From: Bradyrhizobium sp. WBAH42
Lineage (GTDB): Bacteria; Pseudomonadota; Alphaproteobacteria; Rhizobiales; Xanthobacteraceae
Direction of reading: 5' to 3'
Assembly (NCBI RefSeq): GCF_024585265.1
Contig: NZ_CP036533.1
Location: 1,054,001-1,118,000, forward strand
Length of the DNA: 64,000 nt
In this document: one piece after another, positions 55,824 to 64,000 of the stretch
Layout: each line of letters starts with the position of its first letter
Position numbering within the stretch: position 1 is the first letter of the stretch
Made by a program: the position numbers and the translations under genes
The notes under the pieces: generated by a model
Databases searched by the model: none
Told to the model about the DNA's origin: nothing
Seen by the model: the letters and a program-made list of their open reading frames with translations, nothing else

Positions 55824-56993
55824 ATGATGGATCAGCAGAATCTCGGGACGATGCGGCCCGCTTCAGCCGATCCTGCAGCCATTGCCCTGGCCAAGGCCCT
55901 CGGACAATGGCCGAAACCGACCGGTTTCAGGCGCCCGAGCCCGAAGAAGACCTACGACACGGCGCCTGCGGCGACGGTCGAGGCCCTCGCCAAGGAGCTG
56001 GGCTTGCGGCTCGGCGACCAGAACGAGCTGACCATCCGCCGTATCAAGCGCGGCAAGGGCTATTCCTTCGTCCGTCCCAACGGCGCGCATATCCGCGACG
56101 CCCGCACCATCCGCCGGCTGCACGCCATGGCGGTGCCGCCGGCCTATCGCGAGGTGCGCTACTCCGCCGATCCGAACTCGCACCTGCAGGCGGTGGGCCG
56201 CGATGCCGCGGGCCGGCTGCAATATCGCTATCACGCCGATTGGGAGAAGGTCCGCGAGCAGCGCAAGGCGCATCGCCTGGCAAAGCTCGTCGGCGCGCTG
56301 CCGAAAATCCGGCGCAAGGTCTCGGCGTTCCTGTCCGGTGACGAGCCGACGCGCGAGTTCGCGCTCTCGGCCGTGATCGAGCTGATCGCGCGTACCGCGA
56401 TCCGTCCCGGCAATGAATCCTACGCCCGCCTCAACGGCACCCGCGGCGCCACCACGCTGCTGAAGTCCAACGTCACGCTGGAAGACGATTGCTTCGTGCT
56501 GACCTTCAAGGCCAAGGGTGGCAAGGCGGTGCGCAAGGAGTGCGACGCCGCCAAGCTGGTGCGCGCCATCGGCATTTTGCAGAGCGTTCCCGGCAAGCGC
56601 ATGTTCCAGTATCGCGATGCCTACGGCATCGTGCGCGCGGTCAACACCACCCAGGTGAACGCGTTTCTGCGCGAGATCGCCGGCATCAAGATTTCGCTGA
56701 AGGATTTCCGTACGCTGATGGCGTCCGCCGTCGTGGTGGAATCGCTGTCGCGGATCACGCCGGCGAGCAGCCAGCGCGGCCGCAAGAAGCAGGTGCTCGA
56801 CGCGATCCGCGCCGCCGCCGACCAGCTCTCCAACACGCCGGCGATCTGCCGCAAGAGCTACGTCCACGACACCATCGTCACCGCCTTCGAGGAGGGCATC
56901 CTCGAGCGCTTCGCCGCGACCATGAAGGGCCAGCGCTCGCAGGCGAGGCGTGAACAGCTGCTGGCGCAGGTGGTGGCGACCGCAGCGGTGTAA
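55824..56993 (+). CDS. Type IB DNA topoisomerase (poxvirus-like)
   Basis: A 389-residue enzyme of the bacterial/viral topoisomerase IB family that relaxes supercoils by a 3'-phosphotyrosyl intermediate. IRRIKRGKGYSFVRPNGAHI and the VPPAYREVRYSADPNSHLQA block form the N-terminal DNA clamp. Catalytic residues expected from the family appear in RPGNESYARLNGTRGATTL (arginine), FKAKGGKAVRKE (lysine), SLKDFRTLMAS (arginine) and CRKSYVHDTIV, with the nucleophilic Tyr at about residue 346. Start ATG 55824 with AAGG nine bases upstream; 55827 also possible. Such genes are frequent in rhizobia and are not essential where tested. Confidence 0.93.
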   Translation: MMDQQNLGTMRPASADPAAIALAKALGQWPKPTGFRRPSPKKTYDTAPAATVEALAKELGLRLGDQNELTIRRIKRGKGYSFVRPNGAHIRDARTIRRLHAMAVPPAYREVRYSADPNSHLQAVGRDAAGRLQYRYHADWEKVREQRKAHRLAKLVGALPKIRRKVSAFLSGDEPTREFALSAVIELIARTAIRPGNESYARLNGTRGATTLLKSNVTLEDDCFVLTFKAKGGKAVRKECDAAKLVRAIGILQSVPGKRMFQYRDAYGIVRAVNTTQVNAFLREIAGIKISLKDFRTLMASAVVVESLSRITPASSQRGRKKQVLDAIRAAADQLSNTPAICRKSYVHDTIVTAFEEGILERFAATMKGQRSQARREQLLAQVVATAAV

Positions 56994-57009
56994 CGGCGCG
57001 CCGCACTCT

Positions 57010-57102
57010 CGTAGGGTGGGCAAAGCGAAGCGTGCCCACCATTTGCTCATGGTGAAAGGTGGTGGGCACGGCGCGAAGGGCGCGCGTTTGCCCACCCTAC
57101 CG
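57010..57102. repeat. Palindromic repeat, family C
   Basis: CGTAGGGTGGGCAAA and TTTGCCCACCCTACCG outer arms with GTGCCCACC and GGTGGGCAC inside. It lies between the convergent topoisomerase and SRPBCC genes. Confidence 0.9.
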
Positions 57103-57106
57103 AGCG

Positions 57107-57562
57107 CTACTTCTTTTCTGACACACCCTTGTCCGGACCGGGATCGCCGCCCGCGGCTGCGATCGTGAGCCGCTCCAGATAGTGCGCCCATCCCGTCGCA
57201 TGCGCGGCGGCCTGCGCTTCGTTCGGCAGGCCGCTATGGGTCATGCGCAGCAGCGTGCCGCCGTCCTGCTCGATCAGGTCGATCTCGATCAGGCTCGAGC
57301 CGGGCGGAACTTCCTGGCCGCCCTCCCAGCCGAACGTGTAGGCCAGACGATGCACCGGCACGACCTCGCGGAAGACACCGCGGGCGACACCGCCGCGCGG
57401 GCTGACGCCCTTGAGCAAATAGAGCCCGCCGGGATACGGCTCGGTGGTCGCATCCGAGCCCATCCAGCTCAGGATCTTTTCGGGGTCGGTGAGATAGGCG
57501 AAGACGGTGGCGCGCGGGGCCGCGATCTGGGTCTCGCGTCGCACTATGAACGGCTCGGGCAT
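57107..57562 (-). CDS. SRPBCC/AHSA1-type protein
   Basis: A 151-residue protein of the START-like (Bet v 1) superfamily, AHSA1 subgroup: IAAPRATVFAYLTDPEKILSWMG at the N-terminus, the YPGGLYLLKGVSPRG strand, LAYTFGWEGGQEVPPGSS and LLRMTHSGLP followed by a long C-terminal helix (WAHYLERLTIAA). The fold makes a deep pocket for a hydrophobic ligand; members are of mostly unknown function and are often linked with ArsR regulators, none of which is seen here. The ATG at 57562 is used. It is divergent from the adenylate cyclase gene. Confidence 0.9.
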   Translation of the reverse strand: MPEPFIVRRETQIAAPRATVFAYLTDPEKILSWMGSDATTEPYPGGLYLLKGVSPRGGVARGVFREVVPVHRLAYTFGWEGGQEVPPGSSLIEIDLIEQDGGTLLRMTHSGLPNEAQAAAHATGWAHYLERLTIAAAGGDPGPDKGVSEKK

Positions 57563-57663
57563 CGGCGATCATCCCTGGTCTGACGATGGGACATGGCGGC
57601 GGCCCGGCGCTCCGTCAAGGATTGCCCGTGACAAAGACGGTCCGCCTTCGTCATCATCGGGCC

Positions 57664-58743
57664 ATGCACCTCTCTTCGACCCTCGCCTGGCTCCTCGATG
57701 CCGCCTCGGATTGTCCCGGGGCCGACCGCCTGCTCGCGGAACTCGGCGCGCATCTGGTCGCCGACGGCGTGCCGCTCGAGGCAGGCGCCTTGACGCTGGC
57801 GGTGCCGCATCCGCTGATCGCGAAACGGACCTGGCTGTGGCGTGCCGATAGCGGCCAGGTGATCGAAGCGCTCGGCTTCGCGCCGGGCGGCCTCGCGCCC
57901 GATCCACCCAACGACGCCGGCCGTCGCTGGCTGCGCGACAGCGCGCGCGGGCAGGTGCATGAAGATGTCGCCGGACGGCCCGATGGGCCGCTGCTCGGCT
58001 GGATCGGGCCGCGTCCGTTCACGGCGGATGAGATCGAGCAACTACGTCAGGCCGCGCGTTTCGCCGCGACGCCGCTTGCCGTGCTCGCCGCCCGCGCCAC
58101 CTTGCGGGCGACGCTCGATGCTTACCTCGGCACGCGCAGCGCGGAGCGGGTGCTCGCGGCGCCTCTGCGCCGCGATCTCGGCGAGACCATCCAGGCCGCG
58201 CTGCTCTATGCGGATTTGCGCAATTTCACGAGCCTGTCGGAGACCACACCGCCGGCCGACGTCATCGCGGCGCTCGACGCCTGGTTCGATCGCATCGCCG
58301 GCGCGGTTCACGCCTTCGGCGGCGAGGTGCTGAAATTCATCGGCGACGGCGTGCTCGCGATCTTTCCGGTGCTCGAGGCGTCGCCGCGCCGCGCCTGTGA
58401 CGCTGCTCTGCGTGCTGCAGGCGCAGCCGAGGCCGGGATGGCGTACCTCAACAAGGAGCGCCGCGCGCAAGGATTGCCGCCGCTGTCGTTTGGCGCCGCG
58501 CTCCATCTCGGCGAGATGCTTTGGGGCAATATCGGCGCCGCCAACCGGCTCGACTTCACCGCGATCGGCCCCGCGGTCAATCTCGCCAGCCGCCTAGAGG
58601 GATTGTGCAAGCCGCTGGGCCGGACCGTGCTGGTCTCGGGCGCGGTCGCTGCAGAGACGGAGATGCCGCTAGTCGCGCTCGGGACGCATGCGCTGCGCGG
58701 CATTGCCGCGCCGTGCGAGGTGTTTGCGTTGCCAGATCTGTAG
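57664..58743 (+). CDS. Class III adenylate cyclase with an N-terminal regulatory region
   Basis: A predicted cyclic AMP synthase of 359 residues without membrane segments. The N-terminal 170 residues lack a recognised family but have a layout like a small sensor. The cyclase domain has both metal-binding aspartates, ALLYADLRNFTSLSE (Asp 184) and LKFIGDGVLAIFP (Asp 228), the lysine at 224 and an aspartate in RLDFTAIGPAVN that favour ATP over GTP, and VNLASRLE with the transition-state residues. The ATG at 57664 was chosen; ATG 57586 would leave just 23 bp to the divergent gene. The TAG stop overlaps a palindromic repeat. Confidence 0.87.
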   Translation: MHLSSTLAWLLDAASDCPGADRLLAELGAHLVADGVPLEAGALTLAVPHPLIAKRTWLWRADSGQVIEALGFAPGGLAPDPPNDAGRRWLRDSARGQVHEDVAGRPDGPLLGWIGPRPFTADEIEQLRQAARFAATPLAVLAARATLRATLDAYLGTRSAERVLAAPLRRDLGETIQAALLYADLRNFTSLSETTPPADVIAALDAWFDRIAGAVHAFGGEVLKFIGDGVLAIFPVLEASPRRACDAALRAAGAAEAGMAYLNKERRAQGLPPLSFGAALHLGEMLWGNIGAANRLDFTAIGPAVNLASRLEGLCKPLGRTVLVSGAVAAETEMPLVALGTHALRGIAAPCEVFALPDL

Positions 58744-58840
58744 GATGGGCAAAGGCGCGCTTTACGCGCGCCGTGCCCACTATTCCACCGCGAGCTTTCA
58801 TCCTGAATGGTGGGCACGCTGCGCTTTGCCCACCCTACAG
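58738..58840. repeat. Palindromic repeat, family C
   Basis: CTGTAGGATGGGCAAAGGCG and GCTTTGCCCACCCTACAG outer arms with CGTGCCCAC and GTGGGCACG inside. Its first bases contain the cyclase stop codon (58741-58743). It lies between convergent genes. Confidence 0.9.
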
Positions 58841-58858
58841 ATCCAGGGCAAGATGCGA

Positions 58859-59272
58859 CTAAACCCCGCCCATCTTGCAGACGAGCTTCCATTCCTCCGC
58901 CGTCACCGGCTGCACCGAGAGGCGCGAATATTTCACCAGCGCCATGTCCGTGAGCTTCTTCTCGGCCTTGATTGCGGCCATCGTCACCGGCGTCTTCAGG
59001 GGCTTGTCGGCCTTGATGTCGACGCAGACGAATTTGCCGGTCTTGTCGGTTGGATCGGGATAGGCCTCCTTGATGATCTCGGCGATGCCGACGATCTCCT
59101 TGCCCTCGTTGGAATGATAGAAGAACGCCTTGTCGCCCTTCTTCATGTTCACGAGGTTCTGGCGCGCGGTGAAATTGCGCACGCCGGTCCAGGCTTCGCC
59201 CTTGGCGCCCTTCGCAACCTGCTGGTCCCAGGACCACACCGACGGTTCGGATTTCACGAGCCAGTACGCCAT
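58859..59272 (-). CDS. EVE domain protein
   Basis: A 137-residue protein consisting of one EVE domain, related to PUA and YTH folds that read modified bases in RNA or DNA. MAYWLVKSEPSVWSWDQQVA, WTGVRNFTARQNLVNMKKGD, the FYHSNEGKEIVGIAEI strand and AEEWKLVCKMGG fit the human THYN1 type. In the family it binds a modified cytosine or other base in an aromatic cage, but the bacterial target is unknown. It is 2 bp behind gpsA on the same strand, so it should be in the tsaD-gpsA operon. Confidence 0.93.
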   Translation of the reverse strand: MAYWLVKSEPSVWSWDQQVAKGAKGEAWTGVRNFTARQNLVNMKKGDKAFFYHSNEGKEIVGIAEIIKEAYPDPTDKTGKFVCVDIKADKPLKTPVTMAAIKAEKKLTDMALVKYSRLSVQPVTAEEWKLVCKMGGV

Positions 59273-59274
59273 GC

Positions 59275-60255
59275 TTATTCCTCTGCCTTGAAGGGGCGCG
59301 TCATCAGCCCCGAGATCGCGGCATCGATCGTGCTTCGGCCGCTCAGGATGGATGCGACCGCCTCCGATACCGGCAACTCTATGTTTTGCGAAGCGGCGAG
59401 CTCGATCAGCACGGGGGCGGTGAACTCGCCCTCGGCGAGCTTGCCGGCGGGAGGCTGCTCGCCGCGCCCGAGCGCGAGGCCGAGCGCGAAGTTGCGCGAT
59501 TGCGGGCTCGAGCAGGTCAGGATGAGATCACCGAGGCCAGAGAGGCCGGTGAGCGTCTCGCGGCGTGCGCCGAGCGCGCGGCCGAGGCGCGTCAGCTCGG
59601 CAAAGGCGCGGGTCGTGAGGGCCGCCTGCGCGGAGGCGCCGAGCTTGCGTCCGACCGCGATGCCGACCGCGATCGCCAGCACGTTCTTGGCGGCGCCGCC
59701 GATCTCGACGCCGCGGATGTCGGTGGAGTGATAGGGGCGGAATGTCGGCGAGCCCAGCGCCTGCACCAGGCTGCTGGCCAGCGCCTCATCGCTTGCCGCC
59801 AGGGTCACTGCCGTCGGCAGGCCACGTGCGACGTCGTCGGCAAAGCTCGGCCCCGACAGGATCGCGGGCTGCGCGTGCGGCGCGGCCTCGGCGATCACCT
59901 CGGTCATGAACTTGTGGGTGCCGTGCTCGATGCCCTTGGCGCAGGCGACGATCGGCATTGGCTTCGTGATGTGCGAGGCCAGCATGTTGACCGCGCCGCG
60001 CAAATGTTGCGCCGGTGTTGCGATCAGCAGCATGTCCGCACGCGTGGCAAGCGACAGATCGCTCGTGACGACGATCTCAGGCACGAGCTGGACGCCAGGC
60101 AGCCTTGGATTGTCACCCGTCGATGCGATCCGCGCGGCATGCTCGGCATTGCGTGCCCACAGCGTCACGTTTCGCCCGGCTCGCGCCGCCACCGTCGCCA
60201 GCGCCGTGCCCCAGGCGCCCGCGCCGATTACTGCGACGGATTGCGGCGCGGTCAT
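59275..60255 (-). CDS. gpsA: Glycerol-3-phosphate dehydrogenase (NAD(P)+)
   Basis: Reduces dihydroxyacetone phosphate to sn-glycerol 3-phosphate for phospholipid synthesis; 326 residues as expected. Motifs are [55 protein letters not shown], the catalytic lysine region [19 protein letters not shown], and [19 protein letters not shown]. The ATG at 60255 is two bases after the tsaD stop region, and a longer frame to 60414 lies inside tsaD. It is the middle gene of a tight tsaD-gpsA-EVE operon. Confidence 0.97.
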   Translation of the reverse strand: MTAPQSVAVIGAGAWGTALATVAARAGRNVTLWARNAEHAARIASTGDNPRLPGVQLVPEIVVTSDLSLATRADMLLIATPAQHLRGAVNMLASHITKPMPIVACAKGIEHGTHKFMTEVIAEAAPHAQPAILSGPSFADDVARGLPTAVTLAASDEALASSLVQALGSPTFRPYHSTDIRGVEIGGAAKNVLAIAVGIAVGRKLGASAQAALTTRAFAELTRLGRALGARRETLTGLSGLGDLILTCSSPQSRNFALGLALGRGEQPPAGKLAEGEFTAPVLIELAASQNIELPVSEAVASILSGRSTIDAAISGLMTRPFKAEE

Positions 60256-60257
60256 CG

Positions 60258-61349
60258 CTAATATCCCGCCCGCGTCTTGCCGTAACCCGCGGGCGCCGTC
60301 GCGTTGGCGTCGAGCAGCCAGCGTGCGCGCGGCTGCGCGTCCATCGTGTCGGTCAGGCCGAGCGCGAGGCGCTCGGCGCCGGCCCAGCCGATCATGGCGC
60401 CGTTGTCGGTGCAAAGCGCGGGCGGCGGCATGATCAGCTGCGTCCCGGCCTGCCTTGCGACATCATCAAGGGCGCCGCGGATCGCCTGATTGGCGGCGAC
60501 GCCGCCGGCGGCGACCAGCGCGCGCGGTGCGCCGAACTGCTCGCGGAAAAGCCTGAGGCCGACGCTCAGCCGGTCGGCCGTCGAATCCAGCACGGCGGCC
60601 TGGAAGCTCGCGCAGAGATCGCTGATGTCCTGCGGCGTGAGCTCGGTCAGCCGGCTCGCTTCGATGCGCACCGCCGTCTTCAGTCCCGACAGCGAGAAAT
60701 TGGCATCCGGGCGTCCCTGCATCGGCCGCGGAAACGCAAAGCGCGTGGCATCGCCGCCTGCCGCCGCGCGCTCGACCTGCGGGCCGCCGGGATAGGGCAG
60801 GCCCAGCATCTTCGCGACCTTGTCGAAGGCTTCGCCGATGGCGTCGTCGACCGTGGTGCCGAGCCGCACATATTGGCCGACGCCGGTGACTGCGACGATC
60901 TGGGTATGGCCGCCGGAGGCGAGGAAGAGGCAATAGGGAAATTCGATACCGTCGGTGAGGCGCGGCGTCAGCGCATGCGCTTCGAGATGGTTCACGGCGA
61001 CCAGCGGCGTGTCGTGCACCATCGCGATCGCCTTCGCGGTGGTGAGCCCGACGATGACGCCGCCGATCAGCCCGGGCCCCGCGGCCGCCGCGACGCCGTC
61101 GAGCTGGGCATAATCGATGCCGGCCTCGGCCATGGCACGGTCGATGATCCCGTCGAGCACGTCGACATGCGCGCGCGCGGCGATCTCCGGCACCACGCCG
61201 CCGAAACGGGCATGCTCCTCGATCTGCGACCGCACGATGTTGGACAGGATCTTGCCGCTGCCGTCGGCCGCGCGTTCGATCACGGCCGCAGCGGTCTCGT
61301 CGCAGGTGGTTTCGATGCCCAGCACCAGCATTGGCGAATTGTTATCCAA
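60258..61349 (-). CDS. tsaD: tRNA N6-threonylcarbamoyladenosine synthase subunit TsaD
   Basis: The essential transferase that puts the threonylcarbamoyl group on A37 of ANN-reading tRNAs; 363 residues. [16 protein letters not shown], the metal-binding [45 protein letters not shown] and [13 protein letters not shown] are all present. The start is probably a TTG at 61349 with AAGGG seven bases upstream; an ATG at 61331 would drop six residues and has no ribosome-binding site. It heads an operon with gpsA and an EVE gene and is divergent from hemD. Confidence 0.96.
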   Translation of the reverse strand: MDNNSPMLVLGIETTCDETAAAVIERAADGSGKILSNIVRSQIEEHARFGGVVPEIAARAHVDVLDGIIDRAMAEAGIDYAQLDGVAAAAGPGLIGGVIVGLTTAKAIAMVHDTPLVAVNHLEAHALTPRLTDGIEFPYCLFLASGGHTQIVAVTGVGQYVRLGTTVDDAIGEAFDKVAKMLGLPYPGGPQVERAAAGGDATRFAFPRPMQGRPDANFSLSGLKTAVRIEASRLTELTPQDISDLCASFQAAVLDSTADRLSVGLRLFREQFGAPRALVAAGGVAANQAIRGALDDVARQAGTQLIMPPPALCTDNGAMIGWAGAERLALGLTDTMDAQPRARWLLDANATAPAGYGKTRAGY

Positions 61350-61482
61350 TTTGCGCCCTTGCGCTCATCCGTAAAGCAGAGTTCTGGTACGTCCGGTAGC
61401 ATCCCGGGGTCGTCTTGCGCAATCGTCACGCGCAGCCGTTCTGGTCAATGCGTCACCGCCAAATGGTCCGGGAACACCAGCG

Positions 61483-62229
61483 ATGTCCATTCTCGTCACA
61501 CGGCCGCATCCCGACAACGAGGCGACGGCGGACAATCTGCGCGCACGCGGGCATGCGGTGCTGCTTGCGCCGGCGCTCAAGCTCGAGCCGGTCGCCTTCC
61601 AAGGCGAGAGTGGCGTTTCCTATGATGCCGTTCTCGTCACCTCGGCCAACGCGATCCGCACCGTGGCGTCGCAATTGCCGGACCTCGGTCTGTTGCAGCT
61701 GCCTTTGTTCGCGCTCGGCGAGCATACGGCTGCTGCGGCGCGCGAGGCCGGTTTTGCCGAGGTGATCGTCGCCGGCGGCGATGCCGCGTCCTTGCGCGAC
61801 AAGGTGATGCAGAGCGCGCGCGACAAGGTGCTGAAGAAAAAGAGCGCGCTGCTGTATCTCGCCGGCGCGGATCTGTCGCGCGACCTCGGCGGCGAGCTCG
61901 GTGCGGAAGGTTTTCGCGTGTTGACGCGGACGACCTATCGCATGGCGCCGGTGAAGCATTTGCCGCGCGAGGTCTGCGAAGGCTTTGCCGCCCATGGGAT
62001 CGAGGCGGTGCTGCACTACTCCCGGCGTAGCGCGCGTGCGTTCCTCGATGCGGCGCGGGACGAAGGTGTCGAAATTTCGGCGCTGGCGATTCCGCATTGC
62101 TGCCTGTCCGAGACCGTTGCGGGCGTGCTGCGCGAGGCCGGCGCGTCGCAGGTTCTGGTGGCCGCAACGCCGGACGAAACTGCCTTATTCGACTCCTTGG
62201 AGCGTGCGTTGCGCACCCGTTTGGCGTAA
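61483..62229 (+). CDS. hemD: Uroporphyrinogen-III synthase
   Basis: Closes and inverts ring D to give uroporphyrinogen III in haem, sirohaem and cobalamin synthesis. The 248-residue protein has the two-domain HemD fold with weakly conserved motifs: ILVTRPHPDNEATADNLRARG at the N-terminus, VLVTSANAIRTVASQLP, LFALGEHTAAAAREAGF, LLYLAGADLSRDL and VLHYSRRSARAFLDA. The gene order tsaD, hemD, mitofilin, hemY is the common rhizobial one except that no hemC (the enzyme before it) lies in the 133-bp gap. The ATG at 61483 has a weak ribosome-binding site. Confidence 0.92.
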   Translation: MSILVTRPHPDNEATADNLRARGHAVLLAPALKLEPVAFQGESGVSYDAVLVTSANAIRTVASQLPDLGLLQLPLFALGEHTAAAAREAGFAEVIVAGGDAASLRDKVMQSARDKVLKKKSALLYLAGADLSRDLGGELGAEGFRVLTRTTYRMAPVKHLPREVCEGFAAHGIEAVLHYSRRSARAFLDAARDEGVEISALAIPHCCLSETVAGVLREAGASQVLVAATPDETALFDSLERALRTRLA

Positions 62230-62292
62230 AGGTCGGGCCGAATCCGACGCAATCTGATCCACCCTGGTATGGAAGTGTGAGGAACCGTCACG

Positions 62293-63513
62293 ATGGCCGA
62301 CGATAAGCCTGAAGACGCTGGATTGGCGCCCGATCCGGGTCGTGCCAAGCGCACCCCGCCCACCATCGACCTCGAGGCGACGGAAGTCTCGACCCAGCCG
62401 CAGCAGGTCGCCGGCGAGCCCGAGCCGTCCGAGCATGTCGCGCAGGAGCAGGCCAGGGTGGAAGAGCCCGGCTCGGAAGAGCTCAAGGCCGAGCCTCAGC
62501 CCGAATCGGCAGAGCAGCAGGCGTCGGCGGCGGCGCTCGTATCGGCGCCGATCTCCCCCTGGGTCGTTGCACCGTTCTCCGGCGCGGTCGCAGCTGCGGT
62601 CGTGATCGCGGTCGGCTGGATGCTGGGCTGGCCGGCGGTACAGGCCCCGCCGGCCGCGCCGCAGGTCACCAATGCGACCGTCGATGCGCTGAGCGGACGC
62701 GTTGCCGCGGTCGAAGCCAAGGCCGCCAAGCCCGCGGCCGATCCGGCCCAAGTGACGCGAATCGATGCGTTGGAGAAAGCGGCGAGCGCCCTGCGCGGCG
62801 ACATCGCCAATTTGCGCGCGCAGTTCGACAAGATGGAGAGCGCGCTGAACGATACGAAATCCGCGCCGCCGACTGCCGCGCCCGATCTTGCCGCGCTCGC
62901 CGACCGCATCGCTCAGCTCGAGCGCGCCAGCAAGACCGAGCGGGCCGAGCTCGCGCAGCAGGGCGAGAAGATCGCCGAGGCCAAGACGATGGACGACAAG
63001 CCGCTCCGTTATGTGGTGGCGGCGTCGCTGCTCGACGTTGCCGTTCGCCACGGCGATCCCTATCAATCGCAATTGGCCGCGGCGCGGTCGCTGACGGCCA
63101 AGCCCGACATGCTCAAGCCGCTCGAGGCGTTTGCATCGTCCGGCATCCCGACGTCGGCTGCGCTGAGCCGCGAGCTCCTCAACATCGTGCCGAAGCTGTC
63201 GCCGCCGGCTGAAGCTCCGTCGAGCGAGGCCGGCATTGTCGAGCGTCTCCAGGCCGGCGCCTCAAAGCTCGTGCGGATCGAGCGCACCGACGGCGTCGGC
63301 AACGATCGCGGCGCCATCGTGTCGCGCGTGACGGCGGCGGCGCTCCGCAGCGATTTCGCCGAGGCGCGGCGCGAGCTGAAGACGCTGCCCGTGGCAGATC
63401 GCGCCGCGGCACAGGCCTGGCTCGACAAGGCCGACGCCCGCGACGCCGCGCTCGCCGCGTCCCGCAAATTCGCCGACGATGCCATGGCGGATCTCGCCAA
63501 ATCTACTCAATAA
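62293..63513 (+). CDS. Alphaproteobacterial mitofilin (Mic60) homologue
   Basis: A 406-residue membrane protein related to mitochondrial Mic60, which in alphaproteobacteria shapes inner-membrane folds and contacts the outer membrane. A Glu/Pro-rich cytoplasmic N-terminus (about 1-90) precedes a single membrane helix (about 93-115, VVAPFSGAVAAAVVIAVGWM). A coiled coil follows (about 130-225, IDALEKAASALRGDIANLRA, LADRIAQLERASKTERAELA), then a helical C-terminal mitofilin signature region (RYVVAASLLDVAVRHGDPYQ, AAALRSDFAEARRELKTL). The gene sits between hemD and hemY, its usual place. The ATG at 62293 is used. Confidence 0.9.
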   Translation: MADDKPEDAGLAPDPGRAKRTPPTIDLEATEVSTQPQQVAGEPEPSEHVAQEQARVEEPGSEELKAEPQPESAEQQASAAALVSAPISPWVVAPFSGAVAAAVVIAVGWMLGWPAVQAPPAAPQVTNATVDALSGRVAAVEAKAAKPAADPAQVTRIDALEKAASALRGDIANLRAQFDKMESALNDTKSAPPTAAPDLAALADRIAQLERASKTERAELAQQGEKIAEAKTMDDKPLRYVVAASLLDVAVRHGDPYQSQLAAARSLTAKPDMLKPLEAFASSGIPTSAALSRELLNIVPKLSPPAEAPSSEAGIVERLQAGASKLVRIERTDGVGNDRGAIVSRVTAAALRSDFAEARRELKTLPVADRAAAQAWLDKADARDAALAASRKFADDAMADLAKSTQ

Positions 63514-63549
63514 GATTCGCGCAACAATCGGCGCGTATAGGGATCGACC

Positions 63550-64000
63550 ATGCTTCGCATCGTCCTCTTTCTCGTCTTGATCGCACTGGCGGCGGTCGGC
63601 GCGGCCTGGGTTGCCGACCAGCCCGGCGATCTCGTCCTGACCGCGGGCAGCTTCCGCATCTCGACGACGCTGCCGAGGTTCGTGTTCCTGCTCGGGCTCT
63701 TTGCCGCTTCCGTCGTGCTGGTCTGGAGCATCCTGACGACGATCTGGCGCATGCCGGGGCGCTTGCGCCGCCGGCGTCATGACAAGCGCCATGCCCGCGG
63801 CCGTCACGCCATCACCCATGGCCTGCTCGCGATCGGCCATGGCGATCCCGCGCTCGCGCGCCGGCACGCCGAGGCGGCACGGCGGCATGCACCGAACGAT
63901 CCGCTCGCGCTGCTGCTGCACGCGCAGTCGGCGCAGCTCGAAGGCAATCGCGACGAGGCGCAGCGCGTCTTCCGCGTCATGGCCGAGCGCGAGGATACGC
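63550..64000 (+). CDS. hemY: HemY-type tetratricopeptide membrane protein, N-terminal part (cut by window end)
   Basis: The first 150 residues of a HemY-domain protein. Two membrane helices near the N-terminus (LRIVLFLVLIALAAVGAAWV and FVFLLGLFAASVVLVWSIL) are followed by a basic stretch and the first TPR-like helices (ITHGLLAIGHGDPALARRHA, HAPNDPLALLLHAQSAQLEG). This is the HemY of the hemCDXY clusters, not the protoporphyrinogen oxidase of the same name; its exact role in haem synthesis is unsettled. The ATG at 63550 is 36 bp after the mitofilin stop, so the three genes from hemD form an operon. Confidence 0.92.
   Translation, partial: MLRIVLFLVLIALAAVGAAWVADQPGDLVLTAGSFRISTTLPRFVFLLGLFAASVVLVWSILTTIWRMPGRLRRRRHDKRHARGRHAITHGLLAIGHGDPALARRHAEAARRHAPNDPLALLLHAQSAQLEGNRDEAQRVFRVMAEREDT

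Overview
The window is a GC-rich stretch of an alphaproteobacterial chromosome. Gene content points to a Bradyrhizobium-like member of the Hyphomicrobiales: two tandem glnK-amtB pairs, an alphaproteobacterial mitofilin gene beside hemD and hemY, MHYT-GGDEF-EAL and DUF2239 proteins, Irr-type (ICE) boxes, and many short palindromic repeats. This genus call rests on recognised families and repeat style, not on a database search. No rRNA, prophage, insertion sequence, integrase or CRISPR array was seen. One tRNA (Gly-GCC) is present.

Layout. 1-5.3 kb: the 5' two-thirds of leuS, two diguanylate cyclases and yggS. 5.4-8.3 kb: an L,D-transpeptidase, an OmpR-type regulator, a lone cyclic-nucleotide-binding protein and xthA. 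8.4-13.7 kb: a minus-strand run of a DapC-like aminotransferase, ftsK and a LolA-like carrier, then a GFA-family gene. 13.9-17.8 kb: two glnK-amtB operons in tandem. 18-24 kb: a GYF-domain membrane protein, tesB, a UbiH-family hydroxylase, Trm112, a TetR gene with two palindromic operators facing a small membrane protein, and a PepSY plus cytochrome b561 pair behind two Irr-like boxes. 24-29.8 kb: an MHYT-GGDEF-EAL protein, a Lon-N-domain protein, a CnoX-like thioredoxin, tRNA-Gly and an epimerase. 30-40 kb: a periplasmic sugar dehydrogenase with a dihaem cytochrome c, panE, a DsbA-like isomerase, a MATE pump, DUF2239 divergent from a glutathione transferase across a pair of TACCCGGGT sites, gamma-glutamyltransferase and a UMF1-family transporter. 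40-52 kb: purH, a heparinase II/III-like protein, rsmB, an SDHAF4-like gene, a coupled sulfotransferase-cysD-cysNC operon, and a chemoreceptor. 52-64 kb: a nuclease, a second L,D-transpeptidase, acs, topoisomerase IB, an SRPBCC protein, an adenylate cyclase, tsaD-gpsA-EVE, and hemD-mitofilin-hemY (cut by the window end).

Most genes are housekeeping. What the genes do not explain is a dense set of 18 palindromic repeats in five sequence families. All nine convergent intergenic gaps longer than about 80 bp hold one, and the four shorter gaps do not. Several copies start exactly at a stop codon or encode the final codons of the neighbouring gene. The other most interesting items are the sulfotransferase-PAPS operon, the tandem Irr-like boxes, and the two undescribed operator pairs.
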